Shown here in pieces: positions 1 to 11,921 of a stretch of DNA of 64,000 bases (position 1 is its first letter; each line of letters begins with the position of its first letter). A model generated the notes under the pieces. That model did not search any database. It was not told the DNA's origin and saw only the letters and a list, made by a program, of their open reading frames with translations. The stretch covers positions 12,203,723 to 12,267,722 of the forward strand of contig CM022677.1 of NCBI GenBank assembly GCA_012295275.1, written 5' to 3'. The translations under genes were made by a program, and so were the position numbers. The DNA is from Chrysomallon squamiferum (Eukaryota > Mollusca > Gastropoda > Neomphalida > Peltospiridae).

Positions 1-938
1 ACTGAAATGCATCTCAGATTTTCCACAGATTATGAAGGAAAAATACCAAGCAAATTTTATTCAGATAAAAATTCGTGACTTCCTTCACATCAATCATATT
101 TTCGTTTAATTTTAATCTCTTTTTTATTTTGTCATTGTATAGTTATAAGTTATATATTTTAAAAGATAATTATATTTTGAAAATACTATTACAGAGCTGC
201 TAAATAAAATTACACAATAATTTAAATGAAAAGCAAAATATAACTGATTACTCTGTTGATTGATGAATAAAAATTCAGCTAAATTTCTCCAAAAAAAAAA
301 CCCCCAAAATTACACTCGAGTCTTCTGACAAGATTCTACATTGTATTGTTTAATAATTCGTTATCGGTTATCTGCCCTTGAAAACTTTCAATAAAGCAGA
401 CGACGAAATATTTTACAAACTAAATTACAAACATGTACTCCAAAGTATATAAAGAATAATAATAAAAAAAAAAAAAAAAAAAAAAAAACATTTCAAGAAA
501 GTAATATTCTACCATTACCTGTATATATAAAGGAGTCAACTCTTCGTGATTCTTAGAATCTACATTTAACTGAAAAAACCCATATAAATAACAAATACCG
601 CAAATAAAAGAAAAATCGCGCCTCCCCCGAAGTAATATATTATATGAAATTATATGAGAGTAATCTCCCTTCAGCTATAGTTTCTTTCTTTCTTCTGTTT
701 GAGGGGTTCTCGGTGTAAGTCATTGCGCACCACAGAAAATCGCTGATAACGAAACGTCGTATATAGCTGTATAATGAGTAATAAATGTAAATGTGTAGGT
801 ATTTCCAGGAATATCAAATATCAATTTGCTATAAACAATATACTGTATCTATTAATATGTGATAAATAACTAAAATATAAACAATAAAGATAAATACAGT
901 GGACGCTGTCAAAACCGGATGATTCATTGAGACCAACG
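1..938. repeat. Direct repeat, copy 1 (partner 18347-19263)
   Basis: The segment is collinear with 18347-19263 in the same orientation, with small indels. Shared landmarks are the opening words ACTGAAATG and CTCAGATTTT, the block CGCGCCTCCCCCGAA, and the shared right end at GAGACCAACG. It starts at the window edge, so the true left end is unknown. On the minus strand both copies keep a coding-like stretch: a hydrophobic run close to GGGAIxLLFAVFVIY, then a TTTTTCAG acceptor and a short open segment (519-569 here). This could be the 3' end of a duplicated membrane-protein gene, but that is weak inference. Confidence 0.85.
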
Positions 939-965
939 TGATATACCGTTTTAGACAGAGTGCAG
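897..965 (+). mobile_element. Short Tigger/pogo-like terminal hairpin
   Basis: A TA dinucleotide precedes CAGTGGACGCTGTCAAAACC. About 40 bases later the sequence returns as an imperfect reverse complement ending ACAGAGTGCAG, giving a 69 bp hairpin-like unit. CAGTGG ends after TA are typical of Tigger/pogo elements. The direct-repeat partner keeps only the left part (19222-19263). It may be a solo terminus or a very small MITE. Confidence 0.4.
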
Positions 966-1663
966 ATTTCTAAATACTAAAATAACATAAAACTGGAATA
1001 TTTTTTTATTACAAATCAGTTGTCAGAGGATAAACAGTCTGTCATTGATGACTCCTTGTAGAATAAAATGTACGTGAAATTATCAGTATTTTTTATGATG
1101 CAAAATATAGAGAAAAATAAAACAAAACATCACGTTATTTTCACTCAGTATCAGTTTATAATATAAACGTCGCTGGTTTTATGTATTAACGTGAATTAAT
1201 GTAATCTGTTCTGCTGTTAATCAAATATCACATTTATATGGATCTGACCTTTTATTTTATAGTGGCATTCAGCGCTGGACTACTAAATTCAGAATTAAAT
1301 AACTTAATGACTAGATATACAGGGGAACCCTCTGTTGTGAAATATTTTTCTGTAAATCTCAATTACAATTTCTTCTCAACAAAAAAAAATATATAAAAAA
1401 AAAATACTGAAAAAAGTTAACTTTACTTGAATGACAAAATTTGACAAACGAACATTAAAATTAAAATTCACAGATTAGCTAAGTTTTCACATTTTATATA
1501 TAAACTGCGACGTTTATTGATACTTAGTGAAAATAATGAATTATGTTTTATCTCTATTTTGCATAAAAATTTGAATAAAATTCAAAAACTAGGAAATACA
1601 TATATAATGATACATTAAAATCCATTAAAAATTGTGCAGTCGGTATTAAAATTAAAATTATAT

Positions 1664-1694
<31 letters not shown>

Positions 1695-1888
1695 TATATT
1701 TATTTATTTATTTCAATTAAAGATAATCTATTTTTCATAATATTTCAAGGTTTTTTGAATCTCAGTTTATAAAACTGAAATCTTGTTAATTTATAGAACG
1801 TTAATTCCGTCCAGCAATTTGTCCATAGTAAACTACACTGTACGTCAAAGTTTCATGTTTCAGTAAATACTCAAATACGATTTGTATC
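939..1888. other. AT-rich stretch without recognised gene
   Basis: There is no open frame with splice signals that I trust. The stretch contains a (TTTA)n/(ATTT)n tract around 1660-1712 and several A and T runs. Confidence 0.6.
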
Positions 1889-1923
1889 ATGGAAGAACAA
1901 AACTGGACAGCAGAATTTTTACT

Positions 1924-2040
1924 GAAACACGTGTTATCCAGACAGTCAGCTACACGTCTGCACAGTTCGACTTGTCTTCACAAGTTTCACCCAAACGTTT
2001 CTTCACAAAACTCACGCCGTTGTATAGGACGAGCAGGTAC
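1924..2040 (-). pseudogene. Degenerate Cys-rich (EB/EGF-like) remnant
   Basis: Read on the minus strand, this GC-richer patch gives RLGETCEDKSNCAD and then, after a one-base frame change and a stop, ADCLDNTCFS. The spacing of cysteines (C-x5-C, then DC-x4-TC) resembles EB-type or EGF-like cysteine modules common in mollusc secreted proteins. The frame break means it cannot be translated as one exon. Low confidence: the stretch is short and could be chance. I do not believe the overlapping plus-strand open frame. Confidence 0.25.
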
Positions 2041-2049
2041 CACATTTCT

Positions 2050-3346
2050 TAAAATATTCTGGTTAAATGCTAACTCGCTATGTATCAATTCTACAGCTAC
2101 TGTTGAAAAAAGGGTACATAACTCTATATTTCGCTGCAGCATATTATGTTCTGTTTTTGATTCACGGTTTCAGATATTTAGTTTTATCTGTAATAATAAT
2201 GTGATTTTTTTTCTTGTATAATCTGTAATACAGTCTATAAAAAATGACGTTAATCCATAAGCGCGCGCTATAATTCTGATTATCCACTGATCTTCTATAA
2301 AACAAAATATTTATCTTGCGCATTCTGCGTTAGTAAATGTAAGTAATGTATCAAGTTATAAAATGTCATTTTATTAATCTATCATCTTCTCACCTTTTCA
2401 AGTATACTCCTACATTGGTAATTAAAAAAATAAAAAAATAAAACTCCAGAAGCCCATTTAATATGTTCAATACACCCCTCTCACCTACATACTAAATTAT
2501 AAAAAAAATGTTTTTATTATACGATGTAAATATTTATTTATTTATTTATTTATTATTATTATTATTCTCAAATAAGTGTCTCGCTCATTCTCTCTTTTTT
2601 TTGTTCTGTTTGTCAATAAAGAGGATTGAAAAGTGGATATCTCCAGTGTACTTGTCTGTGTGAAGCTATAGCTACGTCATAAAATATATTGACATCCAGA
2701 CTGGAGCGATGATGTTAACGTCTGAAGTCTTATGGATATTGAGAAGTAAAGAAATCAAACAAAGATTAAAATTTTCTTTTCTTCTATTGTTGTTGTCGAT
2801 GTCGTTGTTGTTGTTGTTTTATGTGTGAACTGTAGCATTATAGTAAACACTACAGGTGTGATTTTACTGCGAGTAAAGTGAAAAGGCGAGGATGCGCGAG
2901 ATGAATCTTGTTTATTATAACACAAGTTCTGTAAATATACTCTGTATCTATCTGACTATTATTTAACTGTATACATAAACACCGTCTCACTGATATGAAC
3001 TTTCGTATATAACTATCCTCTAAGGCAAACACGTATACCAAACTATTTCTTTTCTATATGTGTCTGTCTCTGTGTGTGTGTCTGTGTATGTGTGTGTGTC
3101 TATCTCTCTATCTGTTTATTTGTTGATAATTGTTTCTTTATTTATGATGACGACTGCAATACTGACATAACGACATTAACGATAAAAACAACAACACTAA
3201 TTGCAATAATACTACTTAAAATGATAAATAAAATAGTAATTTGGTCCTCAAATATGTTGTACTGATTATTGCTATATAATCATTGTTTACTACTAATAAT
3301 AATTAGTCCTAATCACAATACAAGTCAAATTCAAAATTTCAATAAA
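2050..3346. other. Non-coding AT-rich stretch with simple repeats
   Basis: It holds (TTTA)n near 2530-2555, (ATT)n near 2552-2570, TTG/GTT repeats near 2787-2817 and a GT-rich tract near 3070-3100. No gene is recognised. Confidence 0.6.
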
Positions 3347-3777
3347 CTAAACTCCTTGACAAATATCACACAAGAATACAATATCTTCAAAGTCTGCACC
3401 AGTTGGGATTTCAAGGTTTGTGCAAGGATGAAGACAATACCAATTTGGGCACCCGTCACATCCTATGAAATCGTCAGAATTCATTCCATCAACTCTGCCA
3501 CAGAGTTTACATCTTTCTTGTGTATCTACAACATCTCTGTCTTCTAGTTCAGGCTCATCACCGTCAACGTTTTCTTTGGCTGCATCCACCGGTTCTGCTG
3601 TAGCATTCAAACTGAACTGCCGTTTTGACTTTGGTATCTTCTATTTTTTGTTGTTGTAATTTTGCCTCTAAAACATTTGCTTTCTTTGCCTTTTCTTCCT
3701 CCTCCTTCTTCTCCTCTGCCAGCTCTTCTTCATACCTCTTGACACGTTCTTTTTCTGTCAATGCCTTTTGATTTTAT
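3347..3777 (-). pseudogene. PHD-finger tail of a pogo/Tigger-like transposase, remnant
   Basis: Two minus-strand frames lie end to end. The upstream one (from 3761) is a Glu/Lys-rich coiled-coil stretch beginning MTEKERVKRYEEELAEEK. The downstream one (3610-3347) has a zinc-finger pattern: CKLC, then IGCDGC, then a WYC..HPC segment, and FLCDIC before the stop. This is the PHD order, but the usual His after WY is Cys here and the spacing is shifted by one. A charged coiled coil followed by a C-terminal PHD is known from DDE transposases of the pogo/Tigger type in invertebrates. The catalytic DDE domain is absent and the two parts are in different frames, so this is a fragment. A host PHD protein fragment is the alternative. 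Confidence 0.5.
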
Positions 3778-5871
3778 TGCCCCAAGTGGTGGAGTTAAAT
3801 AAAAAGCATATTTCTTGCCTAATTATCACATATTAATCACGTTTCTTCTGCTGAACTTAAAAACCGATTATATGTTTACCTGTTATAACTTAACACTAAC
3901 CTTATGTCTATAGGACTAAAAAATAACACTCACTTTTGGAACTTCAAAATACAGTATAGCGGCTGCAAGTCATAATATACCTCGGAGGCCCGAATTGCCC
4001 TGAGGCCAGAATTACACCAACTTACTACTAGTTTTAAATCAAATAATTTTAGTGAATTTAGTAAATTCAGTGAATGATCAATATTCAGGCGACTTGAATT
4101 ATTTTTCTATTTTATATAATTTTTTTAATTTTACTCAACACTCAGTCTTACGTGTGTGTTAAATAGAGTTGTTTCTCTTAGACCACGAACTTCTGAAATA
4201 GATTACTCCTCGCATATGCAAGGTAACGGTAAATTAGATTTGCTGCTTTTAGATGAAAAGAACTAGTTTTGTATAATGTTTTGAAGCAGACAGAATCAGC
4301 TTATTAACATTCCCTGCATTTTCTTTTTCTTTTAACTAACCAGTTTCCTGTATTTTTGGTTTATTTAACGTGATATTATTATTTGATGAATTATTGTAAA
4401 ATTGCTATTTCATTTAATGTTTTTCATTTAATTTTATTTATTTATTTAATTAATTTATTTCATTTATTTTTAGTTGAAAATGTAGTTCGGGAAGGCGCAA
4501 GAGATCACGGTTTTGAACAAACATCTTTATCAGTGTAAATCATAAAAAGTTCAGAAAGTAGACGTAAAATAATTGTATTTGGAAGTTTAAAAACTTCAGT
4601 GACCTCATGGAAACTTCCGATCGAAATCCAAGATGGCAGCATCGAACGCCGATCAATATTTACACACTTTTAAACATGTAGACCTTTATAATGCAATAAT
4701 TCTACATGGATCATTAAAAGTAATTTGGAGAAGCCGCTTATACATAGATGGCTAAATCTGTGTAGCATTTGCTGAAAATGTGGTAACATTTCTTTTTTAT
4801 CCTTTTTTTCCTTTTCTGACGTTTACGTAATATGCCTTCTCGTACCCATTTCGTACTTTCTTTTTTTCACTTTTTATTATGACATCGTCAGCCAAGAAAA
4901 AAAAAAAAAAAAAAAAAAATTAGTAAATCAATAAAAATAAAATAAATTAATTGAAATAAAATAAATTAAAATGAAATAAATAATTTTCACTGTCGCTGGT
5001 TCGATGGATGGATATATCCATATAGATATACACACATACATACATACATACATACATACACACACCCGTGTATAGGAATGATAATGTATTTGTATGTTTA
5101 GAAGATGATTAGCACGTATATGTACATAAAAGGATAAGTAACTACGTGTGCCTGTGTGTGTGTGTGTATAGAAAAGAGTGGATAGATGGTAGATGATAAC
5201 AGACAGGTAAATTGATAGACAGAAGAAAGGTAGATAATTTACTAGAAAGATAGATAGATGCAAGGAGGCATGAGTATATACCTGCACATCTGTAAGAACG
5301 ACGGACTCCGTTGCTTATGTATACTTATAGATAAATCACTAGATATATAAATACTTAAAAAGGATGTAAATAGATAGAGGGGATATACGTACGTGTGTGT
5401 GCGTGTGTGTGCGTTTGTGTTTTGTGTGACTGCAAGATAGACTGTGGCTATGTATAACTGAGAAGGTGAGATAGATTGATATAGAGATAGACATCGCTTC
5501 AGAGATAGATTGATATGTTAGGTAGACAATAATTAGGTACATATATAGATAGATATATACAGCTAACATAGATACATTGATGTGTATCTGTATGTTTTAC
5601 AGAGAACTGGTATGAACTGATGTGTATGTGTGTAATAAATATATGTGTTAGAGAGAATGAGTATATAAATGGGTGTCAACGATTTTTGATAGAGTCAGAT
5701 GATTGATAGAGAGATAACAGATTAAATATTAGTAAATAAATACATGAGTGAATAGATGTATGTGTATATATATATATGTGTGTGTTAGAGAGGGTAGATA
5801 TAGATGGATGGATGGACACACACACAAACAAATATACATAATAAACTATACAAACAACATAAATAGATACA
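3778..5871. repeat. 2.1 kb inverted repeat, left arm (partner 41521-43592)
   Basis: The reverse complement matches 41521-43592 nearly end to end. Landmarks are GCCCCAAGTGGTGGAG (partner CTCCACCACTTGGGGC), GTTATAACTTA, the GATCGGAAGTTTCC block near 4615 and the GATA/GTGT microsatellite tail. The arm stops exactly at the 200 N gap, so its true end is not assembled. The right copy carries additional GGCCCC-rich sequence next to the boundary that the left copy has lost. It borders the PHD transposase remnant, so it may be part of the same element. Confidence 0.85.
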
Positions 5872-6071
5872 NNNNNNNNNNNNNNNNNNNNNNNNNNNNN
5901 NNNNNNNNNNNNNNNNNNNNNNNNNNNNNNNNNNNNNNNNNNNNNNNNNNNNNNNNNNNNNNNNNNNNNNNNNNNNNNNNNNNNNNNNNNNNNNNNNNNN
6001 NNNNNNNNNNNNNNNNNNNNNNNNNNNNNNNNNNNNNNNNNNNNNNNNNNNNNNNNNNNNNNNNNNNNNNN
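5872..6071. other. Assembly gap, 200 N
   Basis: Exactly 200 undetermined bases, the conventional placeholder length. The inverted repeat 3778-5871 ends at this gap, so order and orientation across it are not proven by the sequence. Confidence 0.95.
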
Positions 6072-6290
6072 TGACAAACTAACTACCCGAGTAGCTACTT
6101 CTTTCTTTAATTCCGCGGATTTCACCGACGTCCGCAGTAATCTAATACACGGGCTTCGCGGCTGAGACGAGGCGAGTTCAAGTCTGGTTCGGGAAGCGAC
6201 AAGCGGGCGGTTGACAAGTTTGATGAACTTGGAGGTCAAAGGACAGACCTTGACACTGTGGCCTTTCTTTGACACGCAGTGATAGCGTCA
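6072..6290 (-). mobile_element. Possible tRNA-type SINE fragment
   Basis: This block is clearly richer in GC and CpG than its surroundings. On the minus strand it contains CGCTTCCCGAACCAGACTTG followed by AACTCGCC and CTCAGCCGCGAAGCCCGTG, reminiscent of the B-box half and body of tRNA-derived SINEs. It is followed on the plus strand by TA and GT simple repeats, often found at SINE tails. The 5' part would lie in the gap. No exact family is recognised. Confidence 0.3.
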
Positions 6291-6319
6291 TTAGGTAGCG
6301 TAAGTTAAGTTGTATAGGC

Positions 6320-6330
<11 letters not shown>

Positions 6331-6375
<45 letters not shown>

Positions 6376-6532
6376 AATATACATAAATAAACTGCACTCC
6401 TTCTGATGTATTATTTAGCTATTATTATACATACATCGCACAATTTATAACTGACCAGTCCTTGTCACACTGTTTTATTCCCCTAGACAATTAGCACTTT
6501 AAACACTTTATTATCAGTAACTATTATTATTA

Positions 6533-6593
<61 letters not shown>
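6331..6593. repeat. (GT)n and (ATT)n microsatellites
   Basis: A run of about 43 bases of GT at 6331-6373 and a run of about 70 bases of ATT/TTA at 6523-6593. Confidence 0.9.
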
Positions 6594-6594
<1 letters not shown>

Positions 6595-6842
6595 TTCTTT
6601 ATTTTTTCTTTATTTGGCATGATTACAGTGGTAAAGTGGTTCACTGTAGTGCCTCTTTTCCTTAATGTCATAAGAATGTTTTTATTTTATTTAATGGTTA
6701 ATCCAAGTCTGACTGATGAACTTTATACAGCATAGATTAAAATAGAACCTACACTATGGCTAGAGTGCTGTAGTAATAATGTGACACAGCAACTCAACCT
6801 AGATAAAGTACAACTCGTGTACGTTTAGTCACAACATTCACA

Positions 6843-6895
6843 ATGGCGCTGTTGAGATATTTACTTGTTTCTCTTACGATTATCAGCACAGATAG
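6843..6895 (+). CDS. Possible signal-peptide first exon
   Basis: An ATG in fair context (CACAATGG) opens MALLRYLLVSLTIIST, a good signal peptide shape with one Arg and a leucine-rich core. A GT dinucleotide at 6896 (ATAG|GTTTTA, a weak donor) would end the exon in phase 2. The Ig exon at 10798 needs a phase 1 partner, so this does not join it directly. It could belong to another isoform or be chance. Upstream about 60 bases there is no convincing core promoter. Confidence 0.28.
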
Positions 6896-7479
6896 GTTTT
6901 ATTAAAGTTTTACGCTAGAAAACTCGCCTGACATTTATGTAACACTAGCCTGTACGCTGAGACTCAACCTGTGTTATTTATTTCATATAATTAATGTTTG
7001 GTTCTTCATTGTAAAATAATTTTTGTGATATTAGAGAGACATATTCAAGTTTTCCGAATGTTTCATACTTTGGATAAAAACTTGTATGTTTTTTGTTAGT
7101 GTTATTTGTCACGGACCGTTCTCTGTACGCCTACAGAACAGAGAAACAATAATCACTATTTCCTATTTTACGACTGTCAGTATTTAATATTAATTTATAA
7201 AGTAATTTGAGGTGAGTATGTTCCAACAAGATAAATTAAGATTACCGCCTCCTGCTCGGAGCTTTGTTAAAACTGGTAACTCTATTGTCATGTAATATGA
7301 CCATATATGGCAACTGCTACCTGGAGTTTATAGGAAACATTCTCAGAATATAGAGGTTACTCTCTGCCCTTTATAGTACACGACTTTAGTTAACTGTTAA
7401 TGAAGATGGTGACACTTGTTGTGAGGTTTTTGTTTTGGTTTGTTATGATATTTCAATTTCGTATTGATTAAATATAATA
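6896..7479. other. No gene recognised
   Basis: AT-rich. A short hydrophobic frame near 7413-7473 (starting MVTLVVRFLFWFVMIF) ends just before the Tigger-like element. It has no splice signal that I trust. Confidence 0.5.
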
Positions 7480-8142
7480 CAGTGGTACCTTGACTTACGA
7501 GTTTAATTGGTTCCGTGACCGAGCTCGTATCTCAGTTTGCTCGTATATCCAATCAATTTTCCCAACTGAAATTAATTGAAATACCATTAATCCGTTCCAG
7601 ACCTTCCAAAACCACCCCTATGTTTTGTAACGTGTTTTTAAATAAGAAAAATGTATTTATAAATGACAAATTTTGTTTCAAACCAAAATAAAAGAGAGTG
7701 TAAACTGGATTTAACTTAGAGATCAGACAAATTATTTTAACGCCTTTGGCTGGAGTTACAACCTTTATCGACTCTTTTAGCTTCAGCATGGTGCATATCG
7801 TAGAAGTACTACGCTCGTGCTGCCTAGCCAAGTCGACTACATGCACACCTCGCTCATGTCTCGCTTCTTCTTCTCAGCACCGTCCTTTTCATTCACTTTC
7901 TTAATAGCCATGTTCAGAAAAAGAAATTTGGTATAATACTGCACAACACGCGAGCAGAACACAACAAAGATGCTTCCGCGCCGAGGTAACCACGTGAAGT
8001 GAGACGCTGGATGCTGGCCGGATATTGTGTTGTTCGCTCCGCCTACTAGCGACGGCGTCTCTGAAACTCGCTCGTAACTCGGATTTTGGCTCGCAACTCA
8101 AAGCATCGAATCGACCGGACGACTGCTCGTAAGTTACTTCAG
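7480..8142 (-). mobile_element. Tigger/pogo-like non-autonomous DNA transposon
   Basis: The left end CAGTGGTACCTTGACTTACG follows TA. The right end, read in reverse complement, is CTGAAGTAACTTACGAG and is also flanked by TA. The termini are therefore inverted and imperfect, with a TA target-site duplication at 7478-7479 and 8143-8144. Sub-terminal GCTCGTA words recur on both sides. The interior is only 0.66 kb and holds a broken piece of transposase N-terminus on the minus strand, so it is an internally deleted, non-autonomous copy. Confidence 0.75.
7553..7850 (-). pseudogene. Tigger transposase N-terminal remnant
   Basis: The minus-strand frame begins MHVVDLARQHERSTSTICTM, followed by LKLKESIK. 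This is the pipsqueak-type helix-turn-helix found near the N-terminus of Tigger/jerky-like transposases. After about 40 residues the similarity ends and the frame becomes AT-rich filler. The CENP-B-type second DNA-binding domain and the DDE catalytic domain are missing. It lies wholly inside the element at 7480-8142 and supports its classification. Confidence 0.65.
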
Positions 8143-8831
8143 TATTTATGAAATTTAGTAAATACAATATTATTTTCTCTCTCTCTGCATTAATCTTTCC
8201 ATAGTCAGTGGTTACCTGTACATTTTTCATACTGAAAAATGAACTAGATCTGATTTATAAGTGGTTAAGAAGCAATGACCAGAAAATAGGTTGACCGAAT
8301 ACACAACGCCTAAATCCTAAATACGGAAGTCGTTATTTGATATCGATATTCTAAAGAATGAAGTTGTATTATTAATTATTCATTATCATTACAAATAAAT
8401 CAAATGTTTAAAAAACATTTACGATAATATCGGCTCGAAATACAGTTTCAACGGATCTGATGTAAATATGTCTGTCCATCCATAGTCTATCTGTATGTCT
8501 GTCTCTCTGTATTTATGCCAGTTTCTTTGTTAATTTTTATATGTTAATATTGTGAAGTGCATTAATTGTGAGATCTTCGGTACTGACAGATACGCGCAGT
8601 GTACACATCCGGCCTGACTCAGTATCGTCGCAGGCTCAGTCTAACAAGAGTGAACAAACAAACTACACCCGCCTGACACCATTACATAGCATCACAAGTA
8701 CCACAGACTGTCCAGTTTAACAAACGTATACACTTTTTATTGAAACTTCTGTCTTCTGGAACGTACTTGTAATGTGCTCGCTTTGGATATAAGATAATGT
8801 ACAAGCAGAACATAATATATTCTTTTATCAG

Positions 8832-8955
8832 GGATTATCTTAATTAAATATCTGCCTAAATTAGAAATGCTACAGCAAGAGAGAATAAAATGGCACAAAG
8901 AGCAGGACCTAAGATCATCAGTCAGCAAATATGGAAAGATATCGCGTTTTTTCAG
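8832..8955 (+). CDS. Candidate internal exon, unknown protein
   Basis: A pyrimidine-rich acceptor (TTCTTTTATCAG) precedes, and a donor (TTCAG|GTACAAG) follows, a fully open 124-base stretch. In phase 1 in and phase 2 out it reads IILIKYLPKLEMLQQERIKW and then HKEQDLRSSVSKYGKISRFF. It is charged, helical-looking and not low-complexity. I do not recognise the family. A second frame starting MAQRAGPKIISQQ is also open to the same donor. The neighbouring 8145-8831 and 8956-10797 hold no partner exon that I can identify. Confidence 0.33.
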
Positions 8956-10797
8956 GTACAAGTGATCTGAATAAATATATTTCATTAGTTATTGGCCATA
9001 ATATAGCTATTGAACTTCAAAGATTAGACATATTGGTTGTGTGGTCACTACTTCGAAATGTATGTCAGTGTGCCTTGTGATTAATGATTGAATTCATTTG
9101 AACAATACACTTTCCAACGCTGATACCTGTAGAATGATAACTCCTAATTAAATCATTATCAATCATGCTAACATTGCATAAAATGTTTGGTATTTGGCAA
9201 AAACTGTGTTACTGATGCAGTTGAAAAAAGGATGCTCTCAGCTTGCATCAACACAAAATTACTATAAAGCCTTAAGATTGGTCTATTTGGAGGGTGTCAG
9301 GTGTGTGTTTACTTAATTATCATATACAGGTTTGTTTTCTGAACTTTTTAAAAGAGTATCTATGACAACAAATATTCAGGTCGCCATTAGCAGGTAAGAT
9401 TACAATTTAGGTAGGACAGACATTAAGAATTAAAAAACAGTAATCAGTAATAAATAAACAGCAACCATGTTACCATCAGTCAAAGTCCTTCAGTAGCAAA
9501 CCCATCAAATACTTCTGTGAAAAAAATAAAAAAATTAAGTTGCCATGGTGCCTCTACTTTAAGGGAAATGTTTGCATTGATGCAATTACAACATTCATCT
9601 TTAAAAAAAATAAAAATGTTCCCCCTGTGTATGTAATTTGTTTCAATGCAGTCCTTATTACAAATGAAATGTCCACTATTTCATAGTTATATTATAAGAA
9701 CTGAGGTGTCTTCCACCTGCAGAAAAGACTTCACTACTATATAATAACATTTGGCATGTGTGTGGCAGTTTTAAGGATCCAAAAGTGGGTCTTGTTGGCA
9801 TTAAAATGTAAATTAGTTACACAAGGACATTTCTTTGATCATTTAATATTAGTAGAAAGATGCTGAGGTATCGCCTCACCTTTTAATTTTGAAAATACAA
9901 AAACTACGGTTTACTCAACCAAACAAAATCCCAAACTTTCAGTTTCATTTGTATATCCAATATAAATGTATTTGCATACCAAAAGCATTAGAAAACCTTG
10001 ATGAACTATTTCAGTAAAGTTTCTTAAATATTTCTGTGCAACAGAATGTTTTCACAGGAAAGAGCACTCAACAAGTCATTTTTATTATTATAAAATCATC
10101 AGAGGAACTAAGACTGTACCTTGATGCTGAGGAAAAATGCAGCAGCCTTTTTTAAAAAAAAAATTCTATCCCCGGAATATTTAAGATTTTCTAATTTATC
10201 CCTTCTAAATGTGTTTCATCATTTAGATCTTTTCACTAATTAATTTGGTAAAATAACTTTTCACAGTACAAAGAGAAGGGAAGTTTTGAGTTCTCAAAGA
10301 TTTAAATTTTAATCATGTGAATGGTCTAGCAGCAATGGATATTTACCAACTTGGGTTCACTTAACAATGTAGGTGTACTTTGCAGATATATGGAACAAAA
10401 TTGAGGTTTGTTTGAAATGGTAACAGTGTGCAAATCGCAAATTAAATATTAATATCATGGAATTATTCTACTGAAAACCTAGAAATTGTGATCACTGAAA
10501 TCAGGATAAAAAGATCTACAGTTATAGTTAGGTTGTATTTCCAGAACAGAAAGTCACTTTGGAATTATCTACTACCGGTGCTTACACTACAAAATTAAAT
10601 TTGGAATCCAGTGAATGTTAGAAAATGGAATCCAATTCTTTTATTTTAAATAAAATTGACATGTGACCTATGGAAATGGCAATACTCCCTTAGAAATAAC
10701 TGTATTAGCACATTTCTTTTCTAATATTGAAATAATTTAGCAAAATGTAGAAAAATAACAACCAACTAAAACAATTGTATTGTATATATTTTTGCAG
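8956..10797. other. Intron or intergenic, nothing recognised
   Basis: AT-rich without long frames. It may be the intron upstream of the Ig exon at 10798. No signal-peptide exon in matching phase was found here. Confidence 0.5.
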
Positions 10798-11103
10798 GTT
10801 TGATGACCTTAACAGGTGTTGCCAGTGGTGTGTTGAGTCAGATCTACACATTCCAGTGTTCTGCATCAGGCAGCATCACTTCACCTGTCAGCTTTCTAAG
10901 AAATGGAAATACTGTGTGTTTACTCCTGTCACACTGTGGTGAAGTCAGTGTTCTGCCTGGTTACCCTTGTACATGTGCTGGTCAGACTGGAACTTCTAAA
11001 CTCCTCAATCTGACAATAAACAGTGTCAGTCTTGAAGATGAAGCTACCTGGACATGTACCTATGATACAAGTGCTAGCAACAGATTTGATTTACCAGTTT
11101 TGA
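10798..11103 (+). CDS. Ig-superfamily receptor, first visible Ig-domain exon
   Basis: The acceptor is TATTTTTGCAG and the donor is TTTTGA|GTAAGT. The 306-base exon is phase 1 at both ends, the classic symmetrical layout of Ig-domain exons. It encodes a V-type-like fold: the B-strand cysteine in YTFQCSASG, the F-strand cysteine in LEDEATWTCTYD, and LLNLTINSVSLEDEA as the E strand. Extra cysteines (CLLLSHC and PCTC) suggest one or two additional disulfides. The protein would be extracellular, in adhesion or recognition. It can be spliced to 11922 (soluble end) or to 13680 (second Ig). Gastropod FREP-type and nectin-like proteins have similar Ig modules, but I cannot assign a family. The signal-peptide exon is not identified. 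Confidence 0.8.
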
Positions 11104-11309
11104 GTAAGTTATTTGTTTTTAATATGATAAAATAATACATTTTATTTATTTTAAATGTTATTCTTTGTTCTAGCTACCATTTATTGTGGGGTTCTTTTAT
11201 TCCATTAAAGAATTATGTTTTATGTTACAGCAAGTTGGATATAAAATGAAAATATAAAGTCAGCAAAGACAACATATTTTCTATTTTAATTTTTAACATC
11301 AAGGTATTA

Positions 11310-11343
<34 letters not shown>

Positions 11344-11658
11344 GTAAATGTCAACAATGTTAATCATTATGTAACTTGAATTGATATACAAGATAGAGGC
11401 TAACATCACTGAAGTTGGTGAAGTAGTTCCAAAGATAGGCCATTTTCAAAAATGTATTGCATCTGATTACTATAGGATTTCATATTTGGTAATCTACAAC
11501 ATAACAAAAAATACAACAACAAAATATTTCTGTTCTAAGAATGGAACTTTAACCATTAGTTTACTTATTCTGTAAAATACATGAGTTGAAATATGCAAAA
11601 AATCCAAGCACTTATTTACATCCTAATTAAATAAAATGAATACAGTGTGTGTGTGTCA

Positions 11659-11727
<69 letters not shown>
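11310..11727. repeat. Intronic (TA)n and (GA)n microsatellites
   Basis: (TA)n at about 11318-11342 and an almost pure (GA)n run at 11662-11727, both in the intron after the first Ig exon. The open frames that read Arg-Glu repeats or lie between are artefacts of these repeats. Confidence 0.9.
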
Positions 11728-11728
<1 letters not shown>

Positions 11729-11921
11729 GTTAATCATATTTGTCCACATCTGTATATTTTGTGTTATGAACCATATCCAGTTTCTATTACACACATTTGT
11801 TTTAAAATGTTATGTTAAAAAAAGAATGATAGTTGTTAAATGTAACATATGGTGAAGGTGTTTGTGTCTCTTCATTTTGTACCATGTTTAATGATGGTAA
11901 CACTCACATTAATGTTTTCAG

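Noticed and set aside
1889-2221. 110-codon plus-strand frame
   Set aside because: The better reading of the GC-richer part is on the minus strand as a degenerate Cys-rich remnant; the rest is AT-rich.
3465-3659. Plus-strand Ser-rich frame
   Set aside because: Shadow of the PHD-finger coding sequence on the other strand.
11636-11818. Arg-Glu repeat open frame
   Set aside because: Direct translation of a (GA)n microsatellite; the same holds at 19499-19693.
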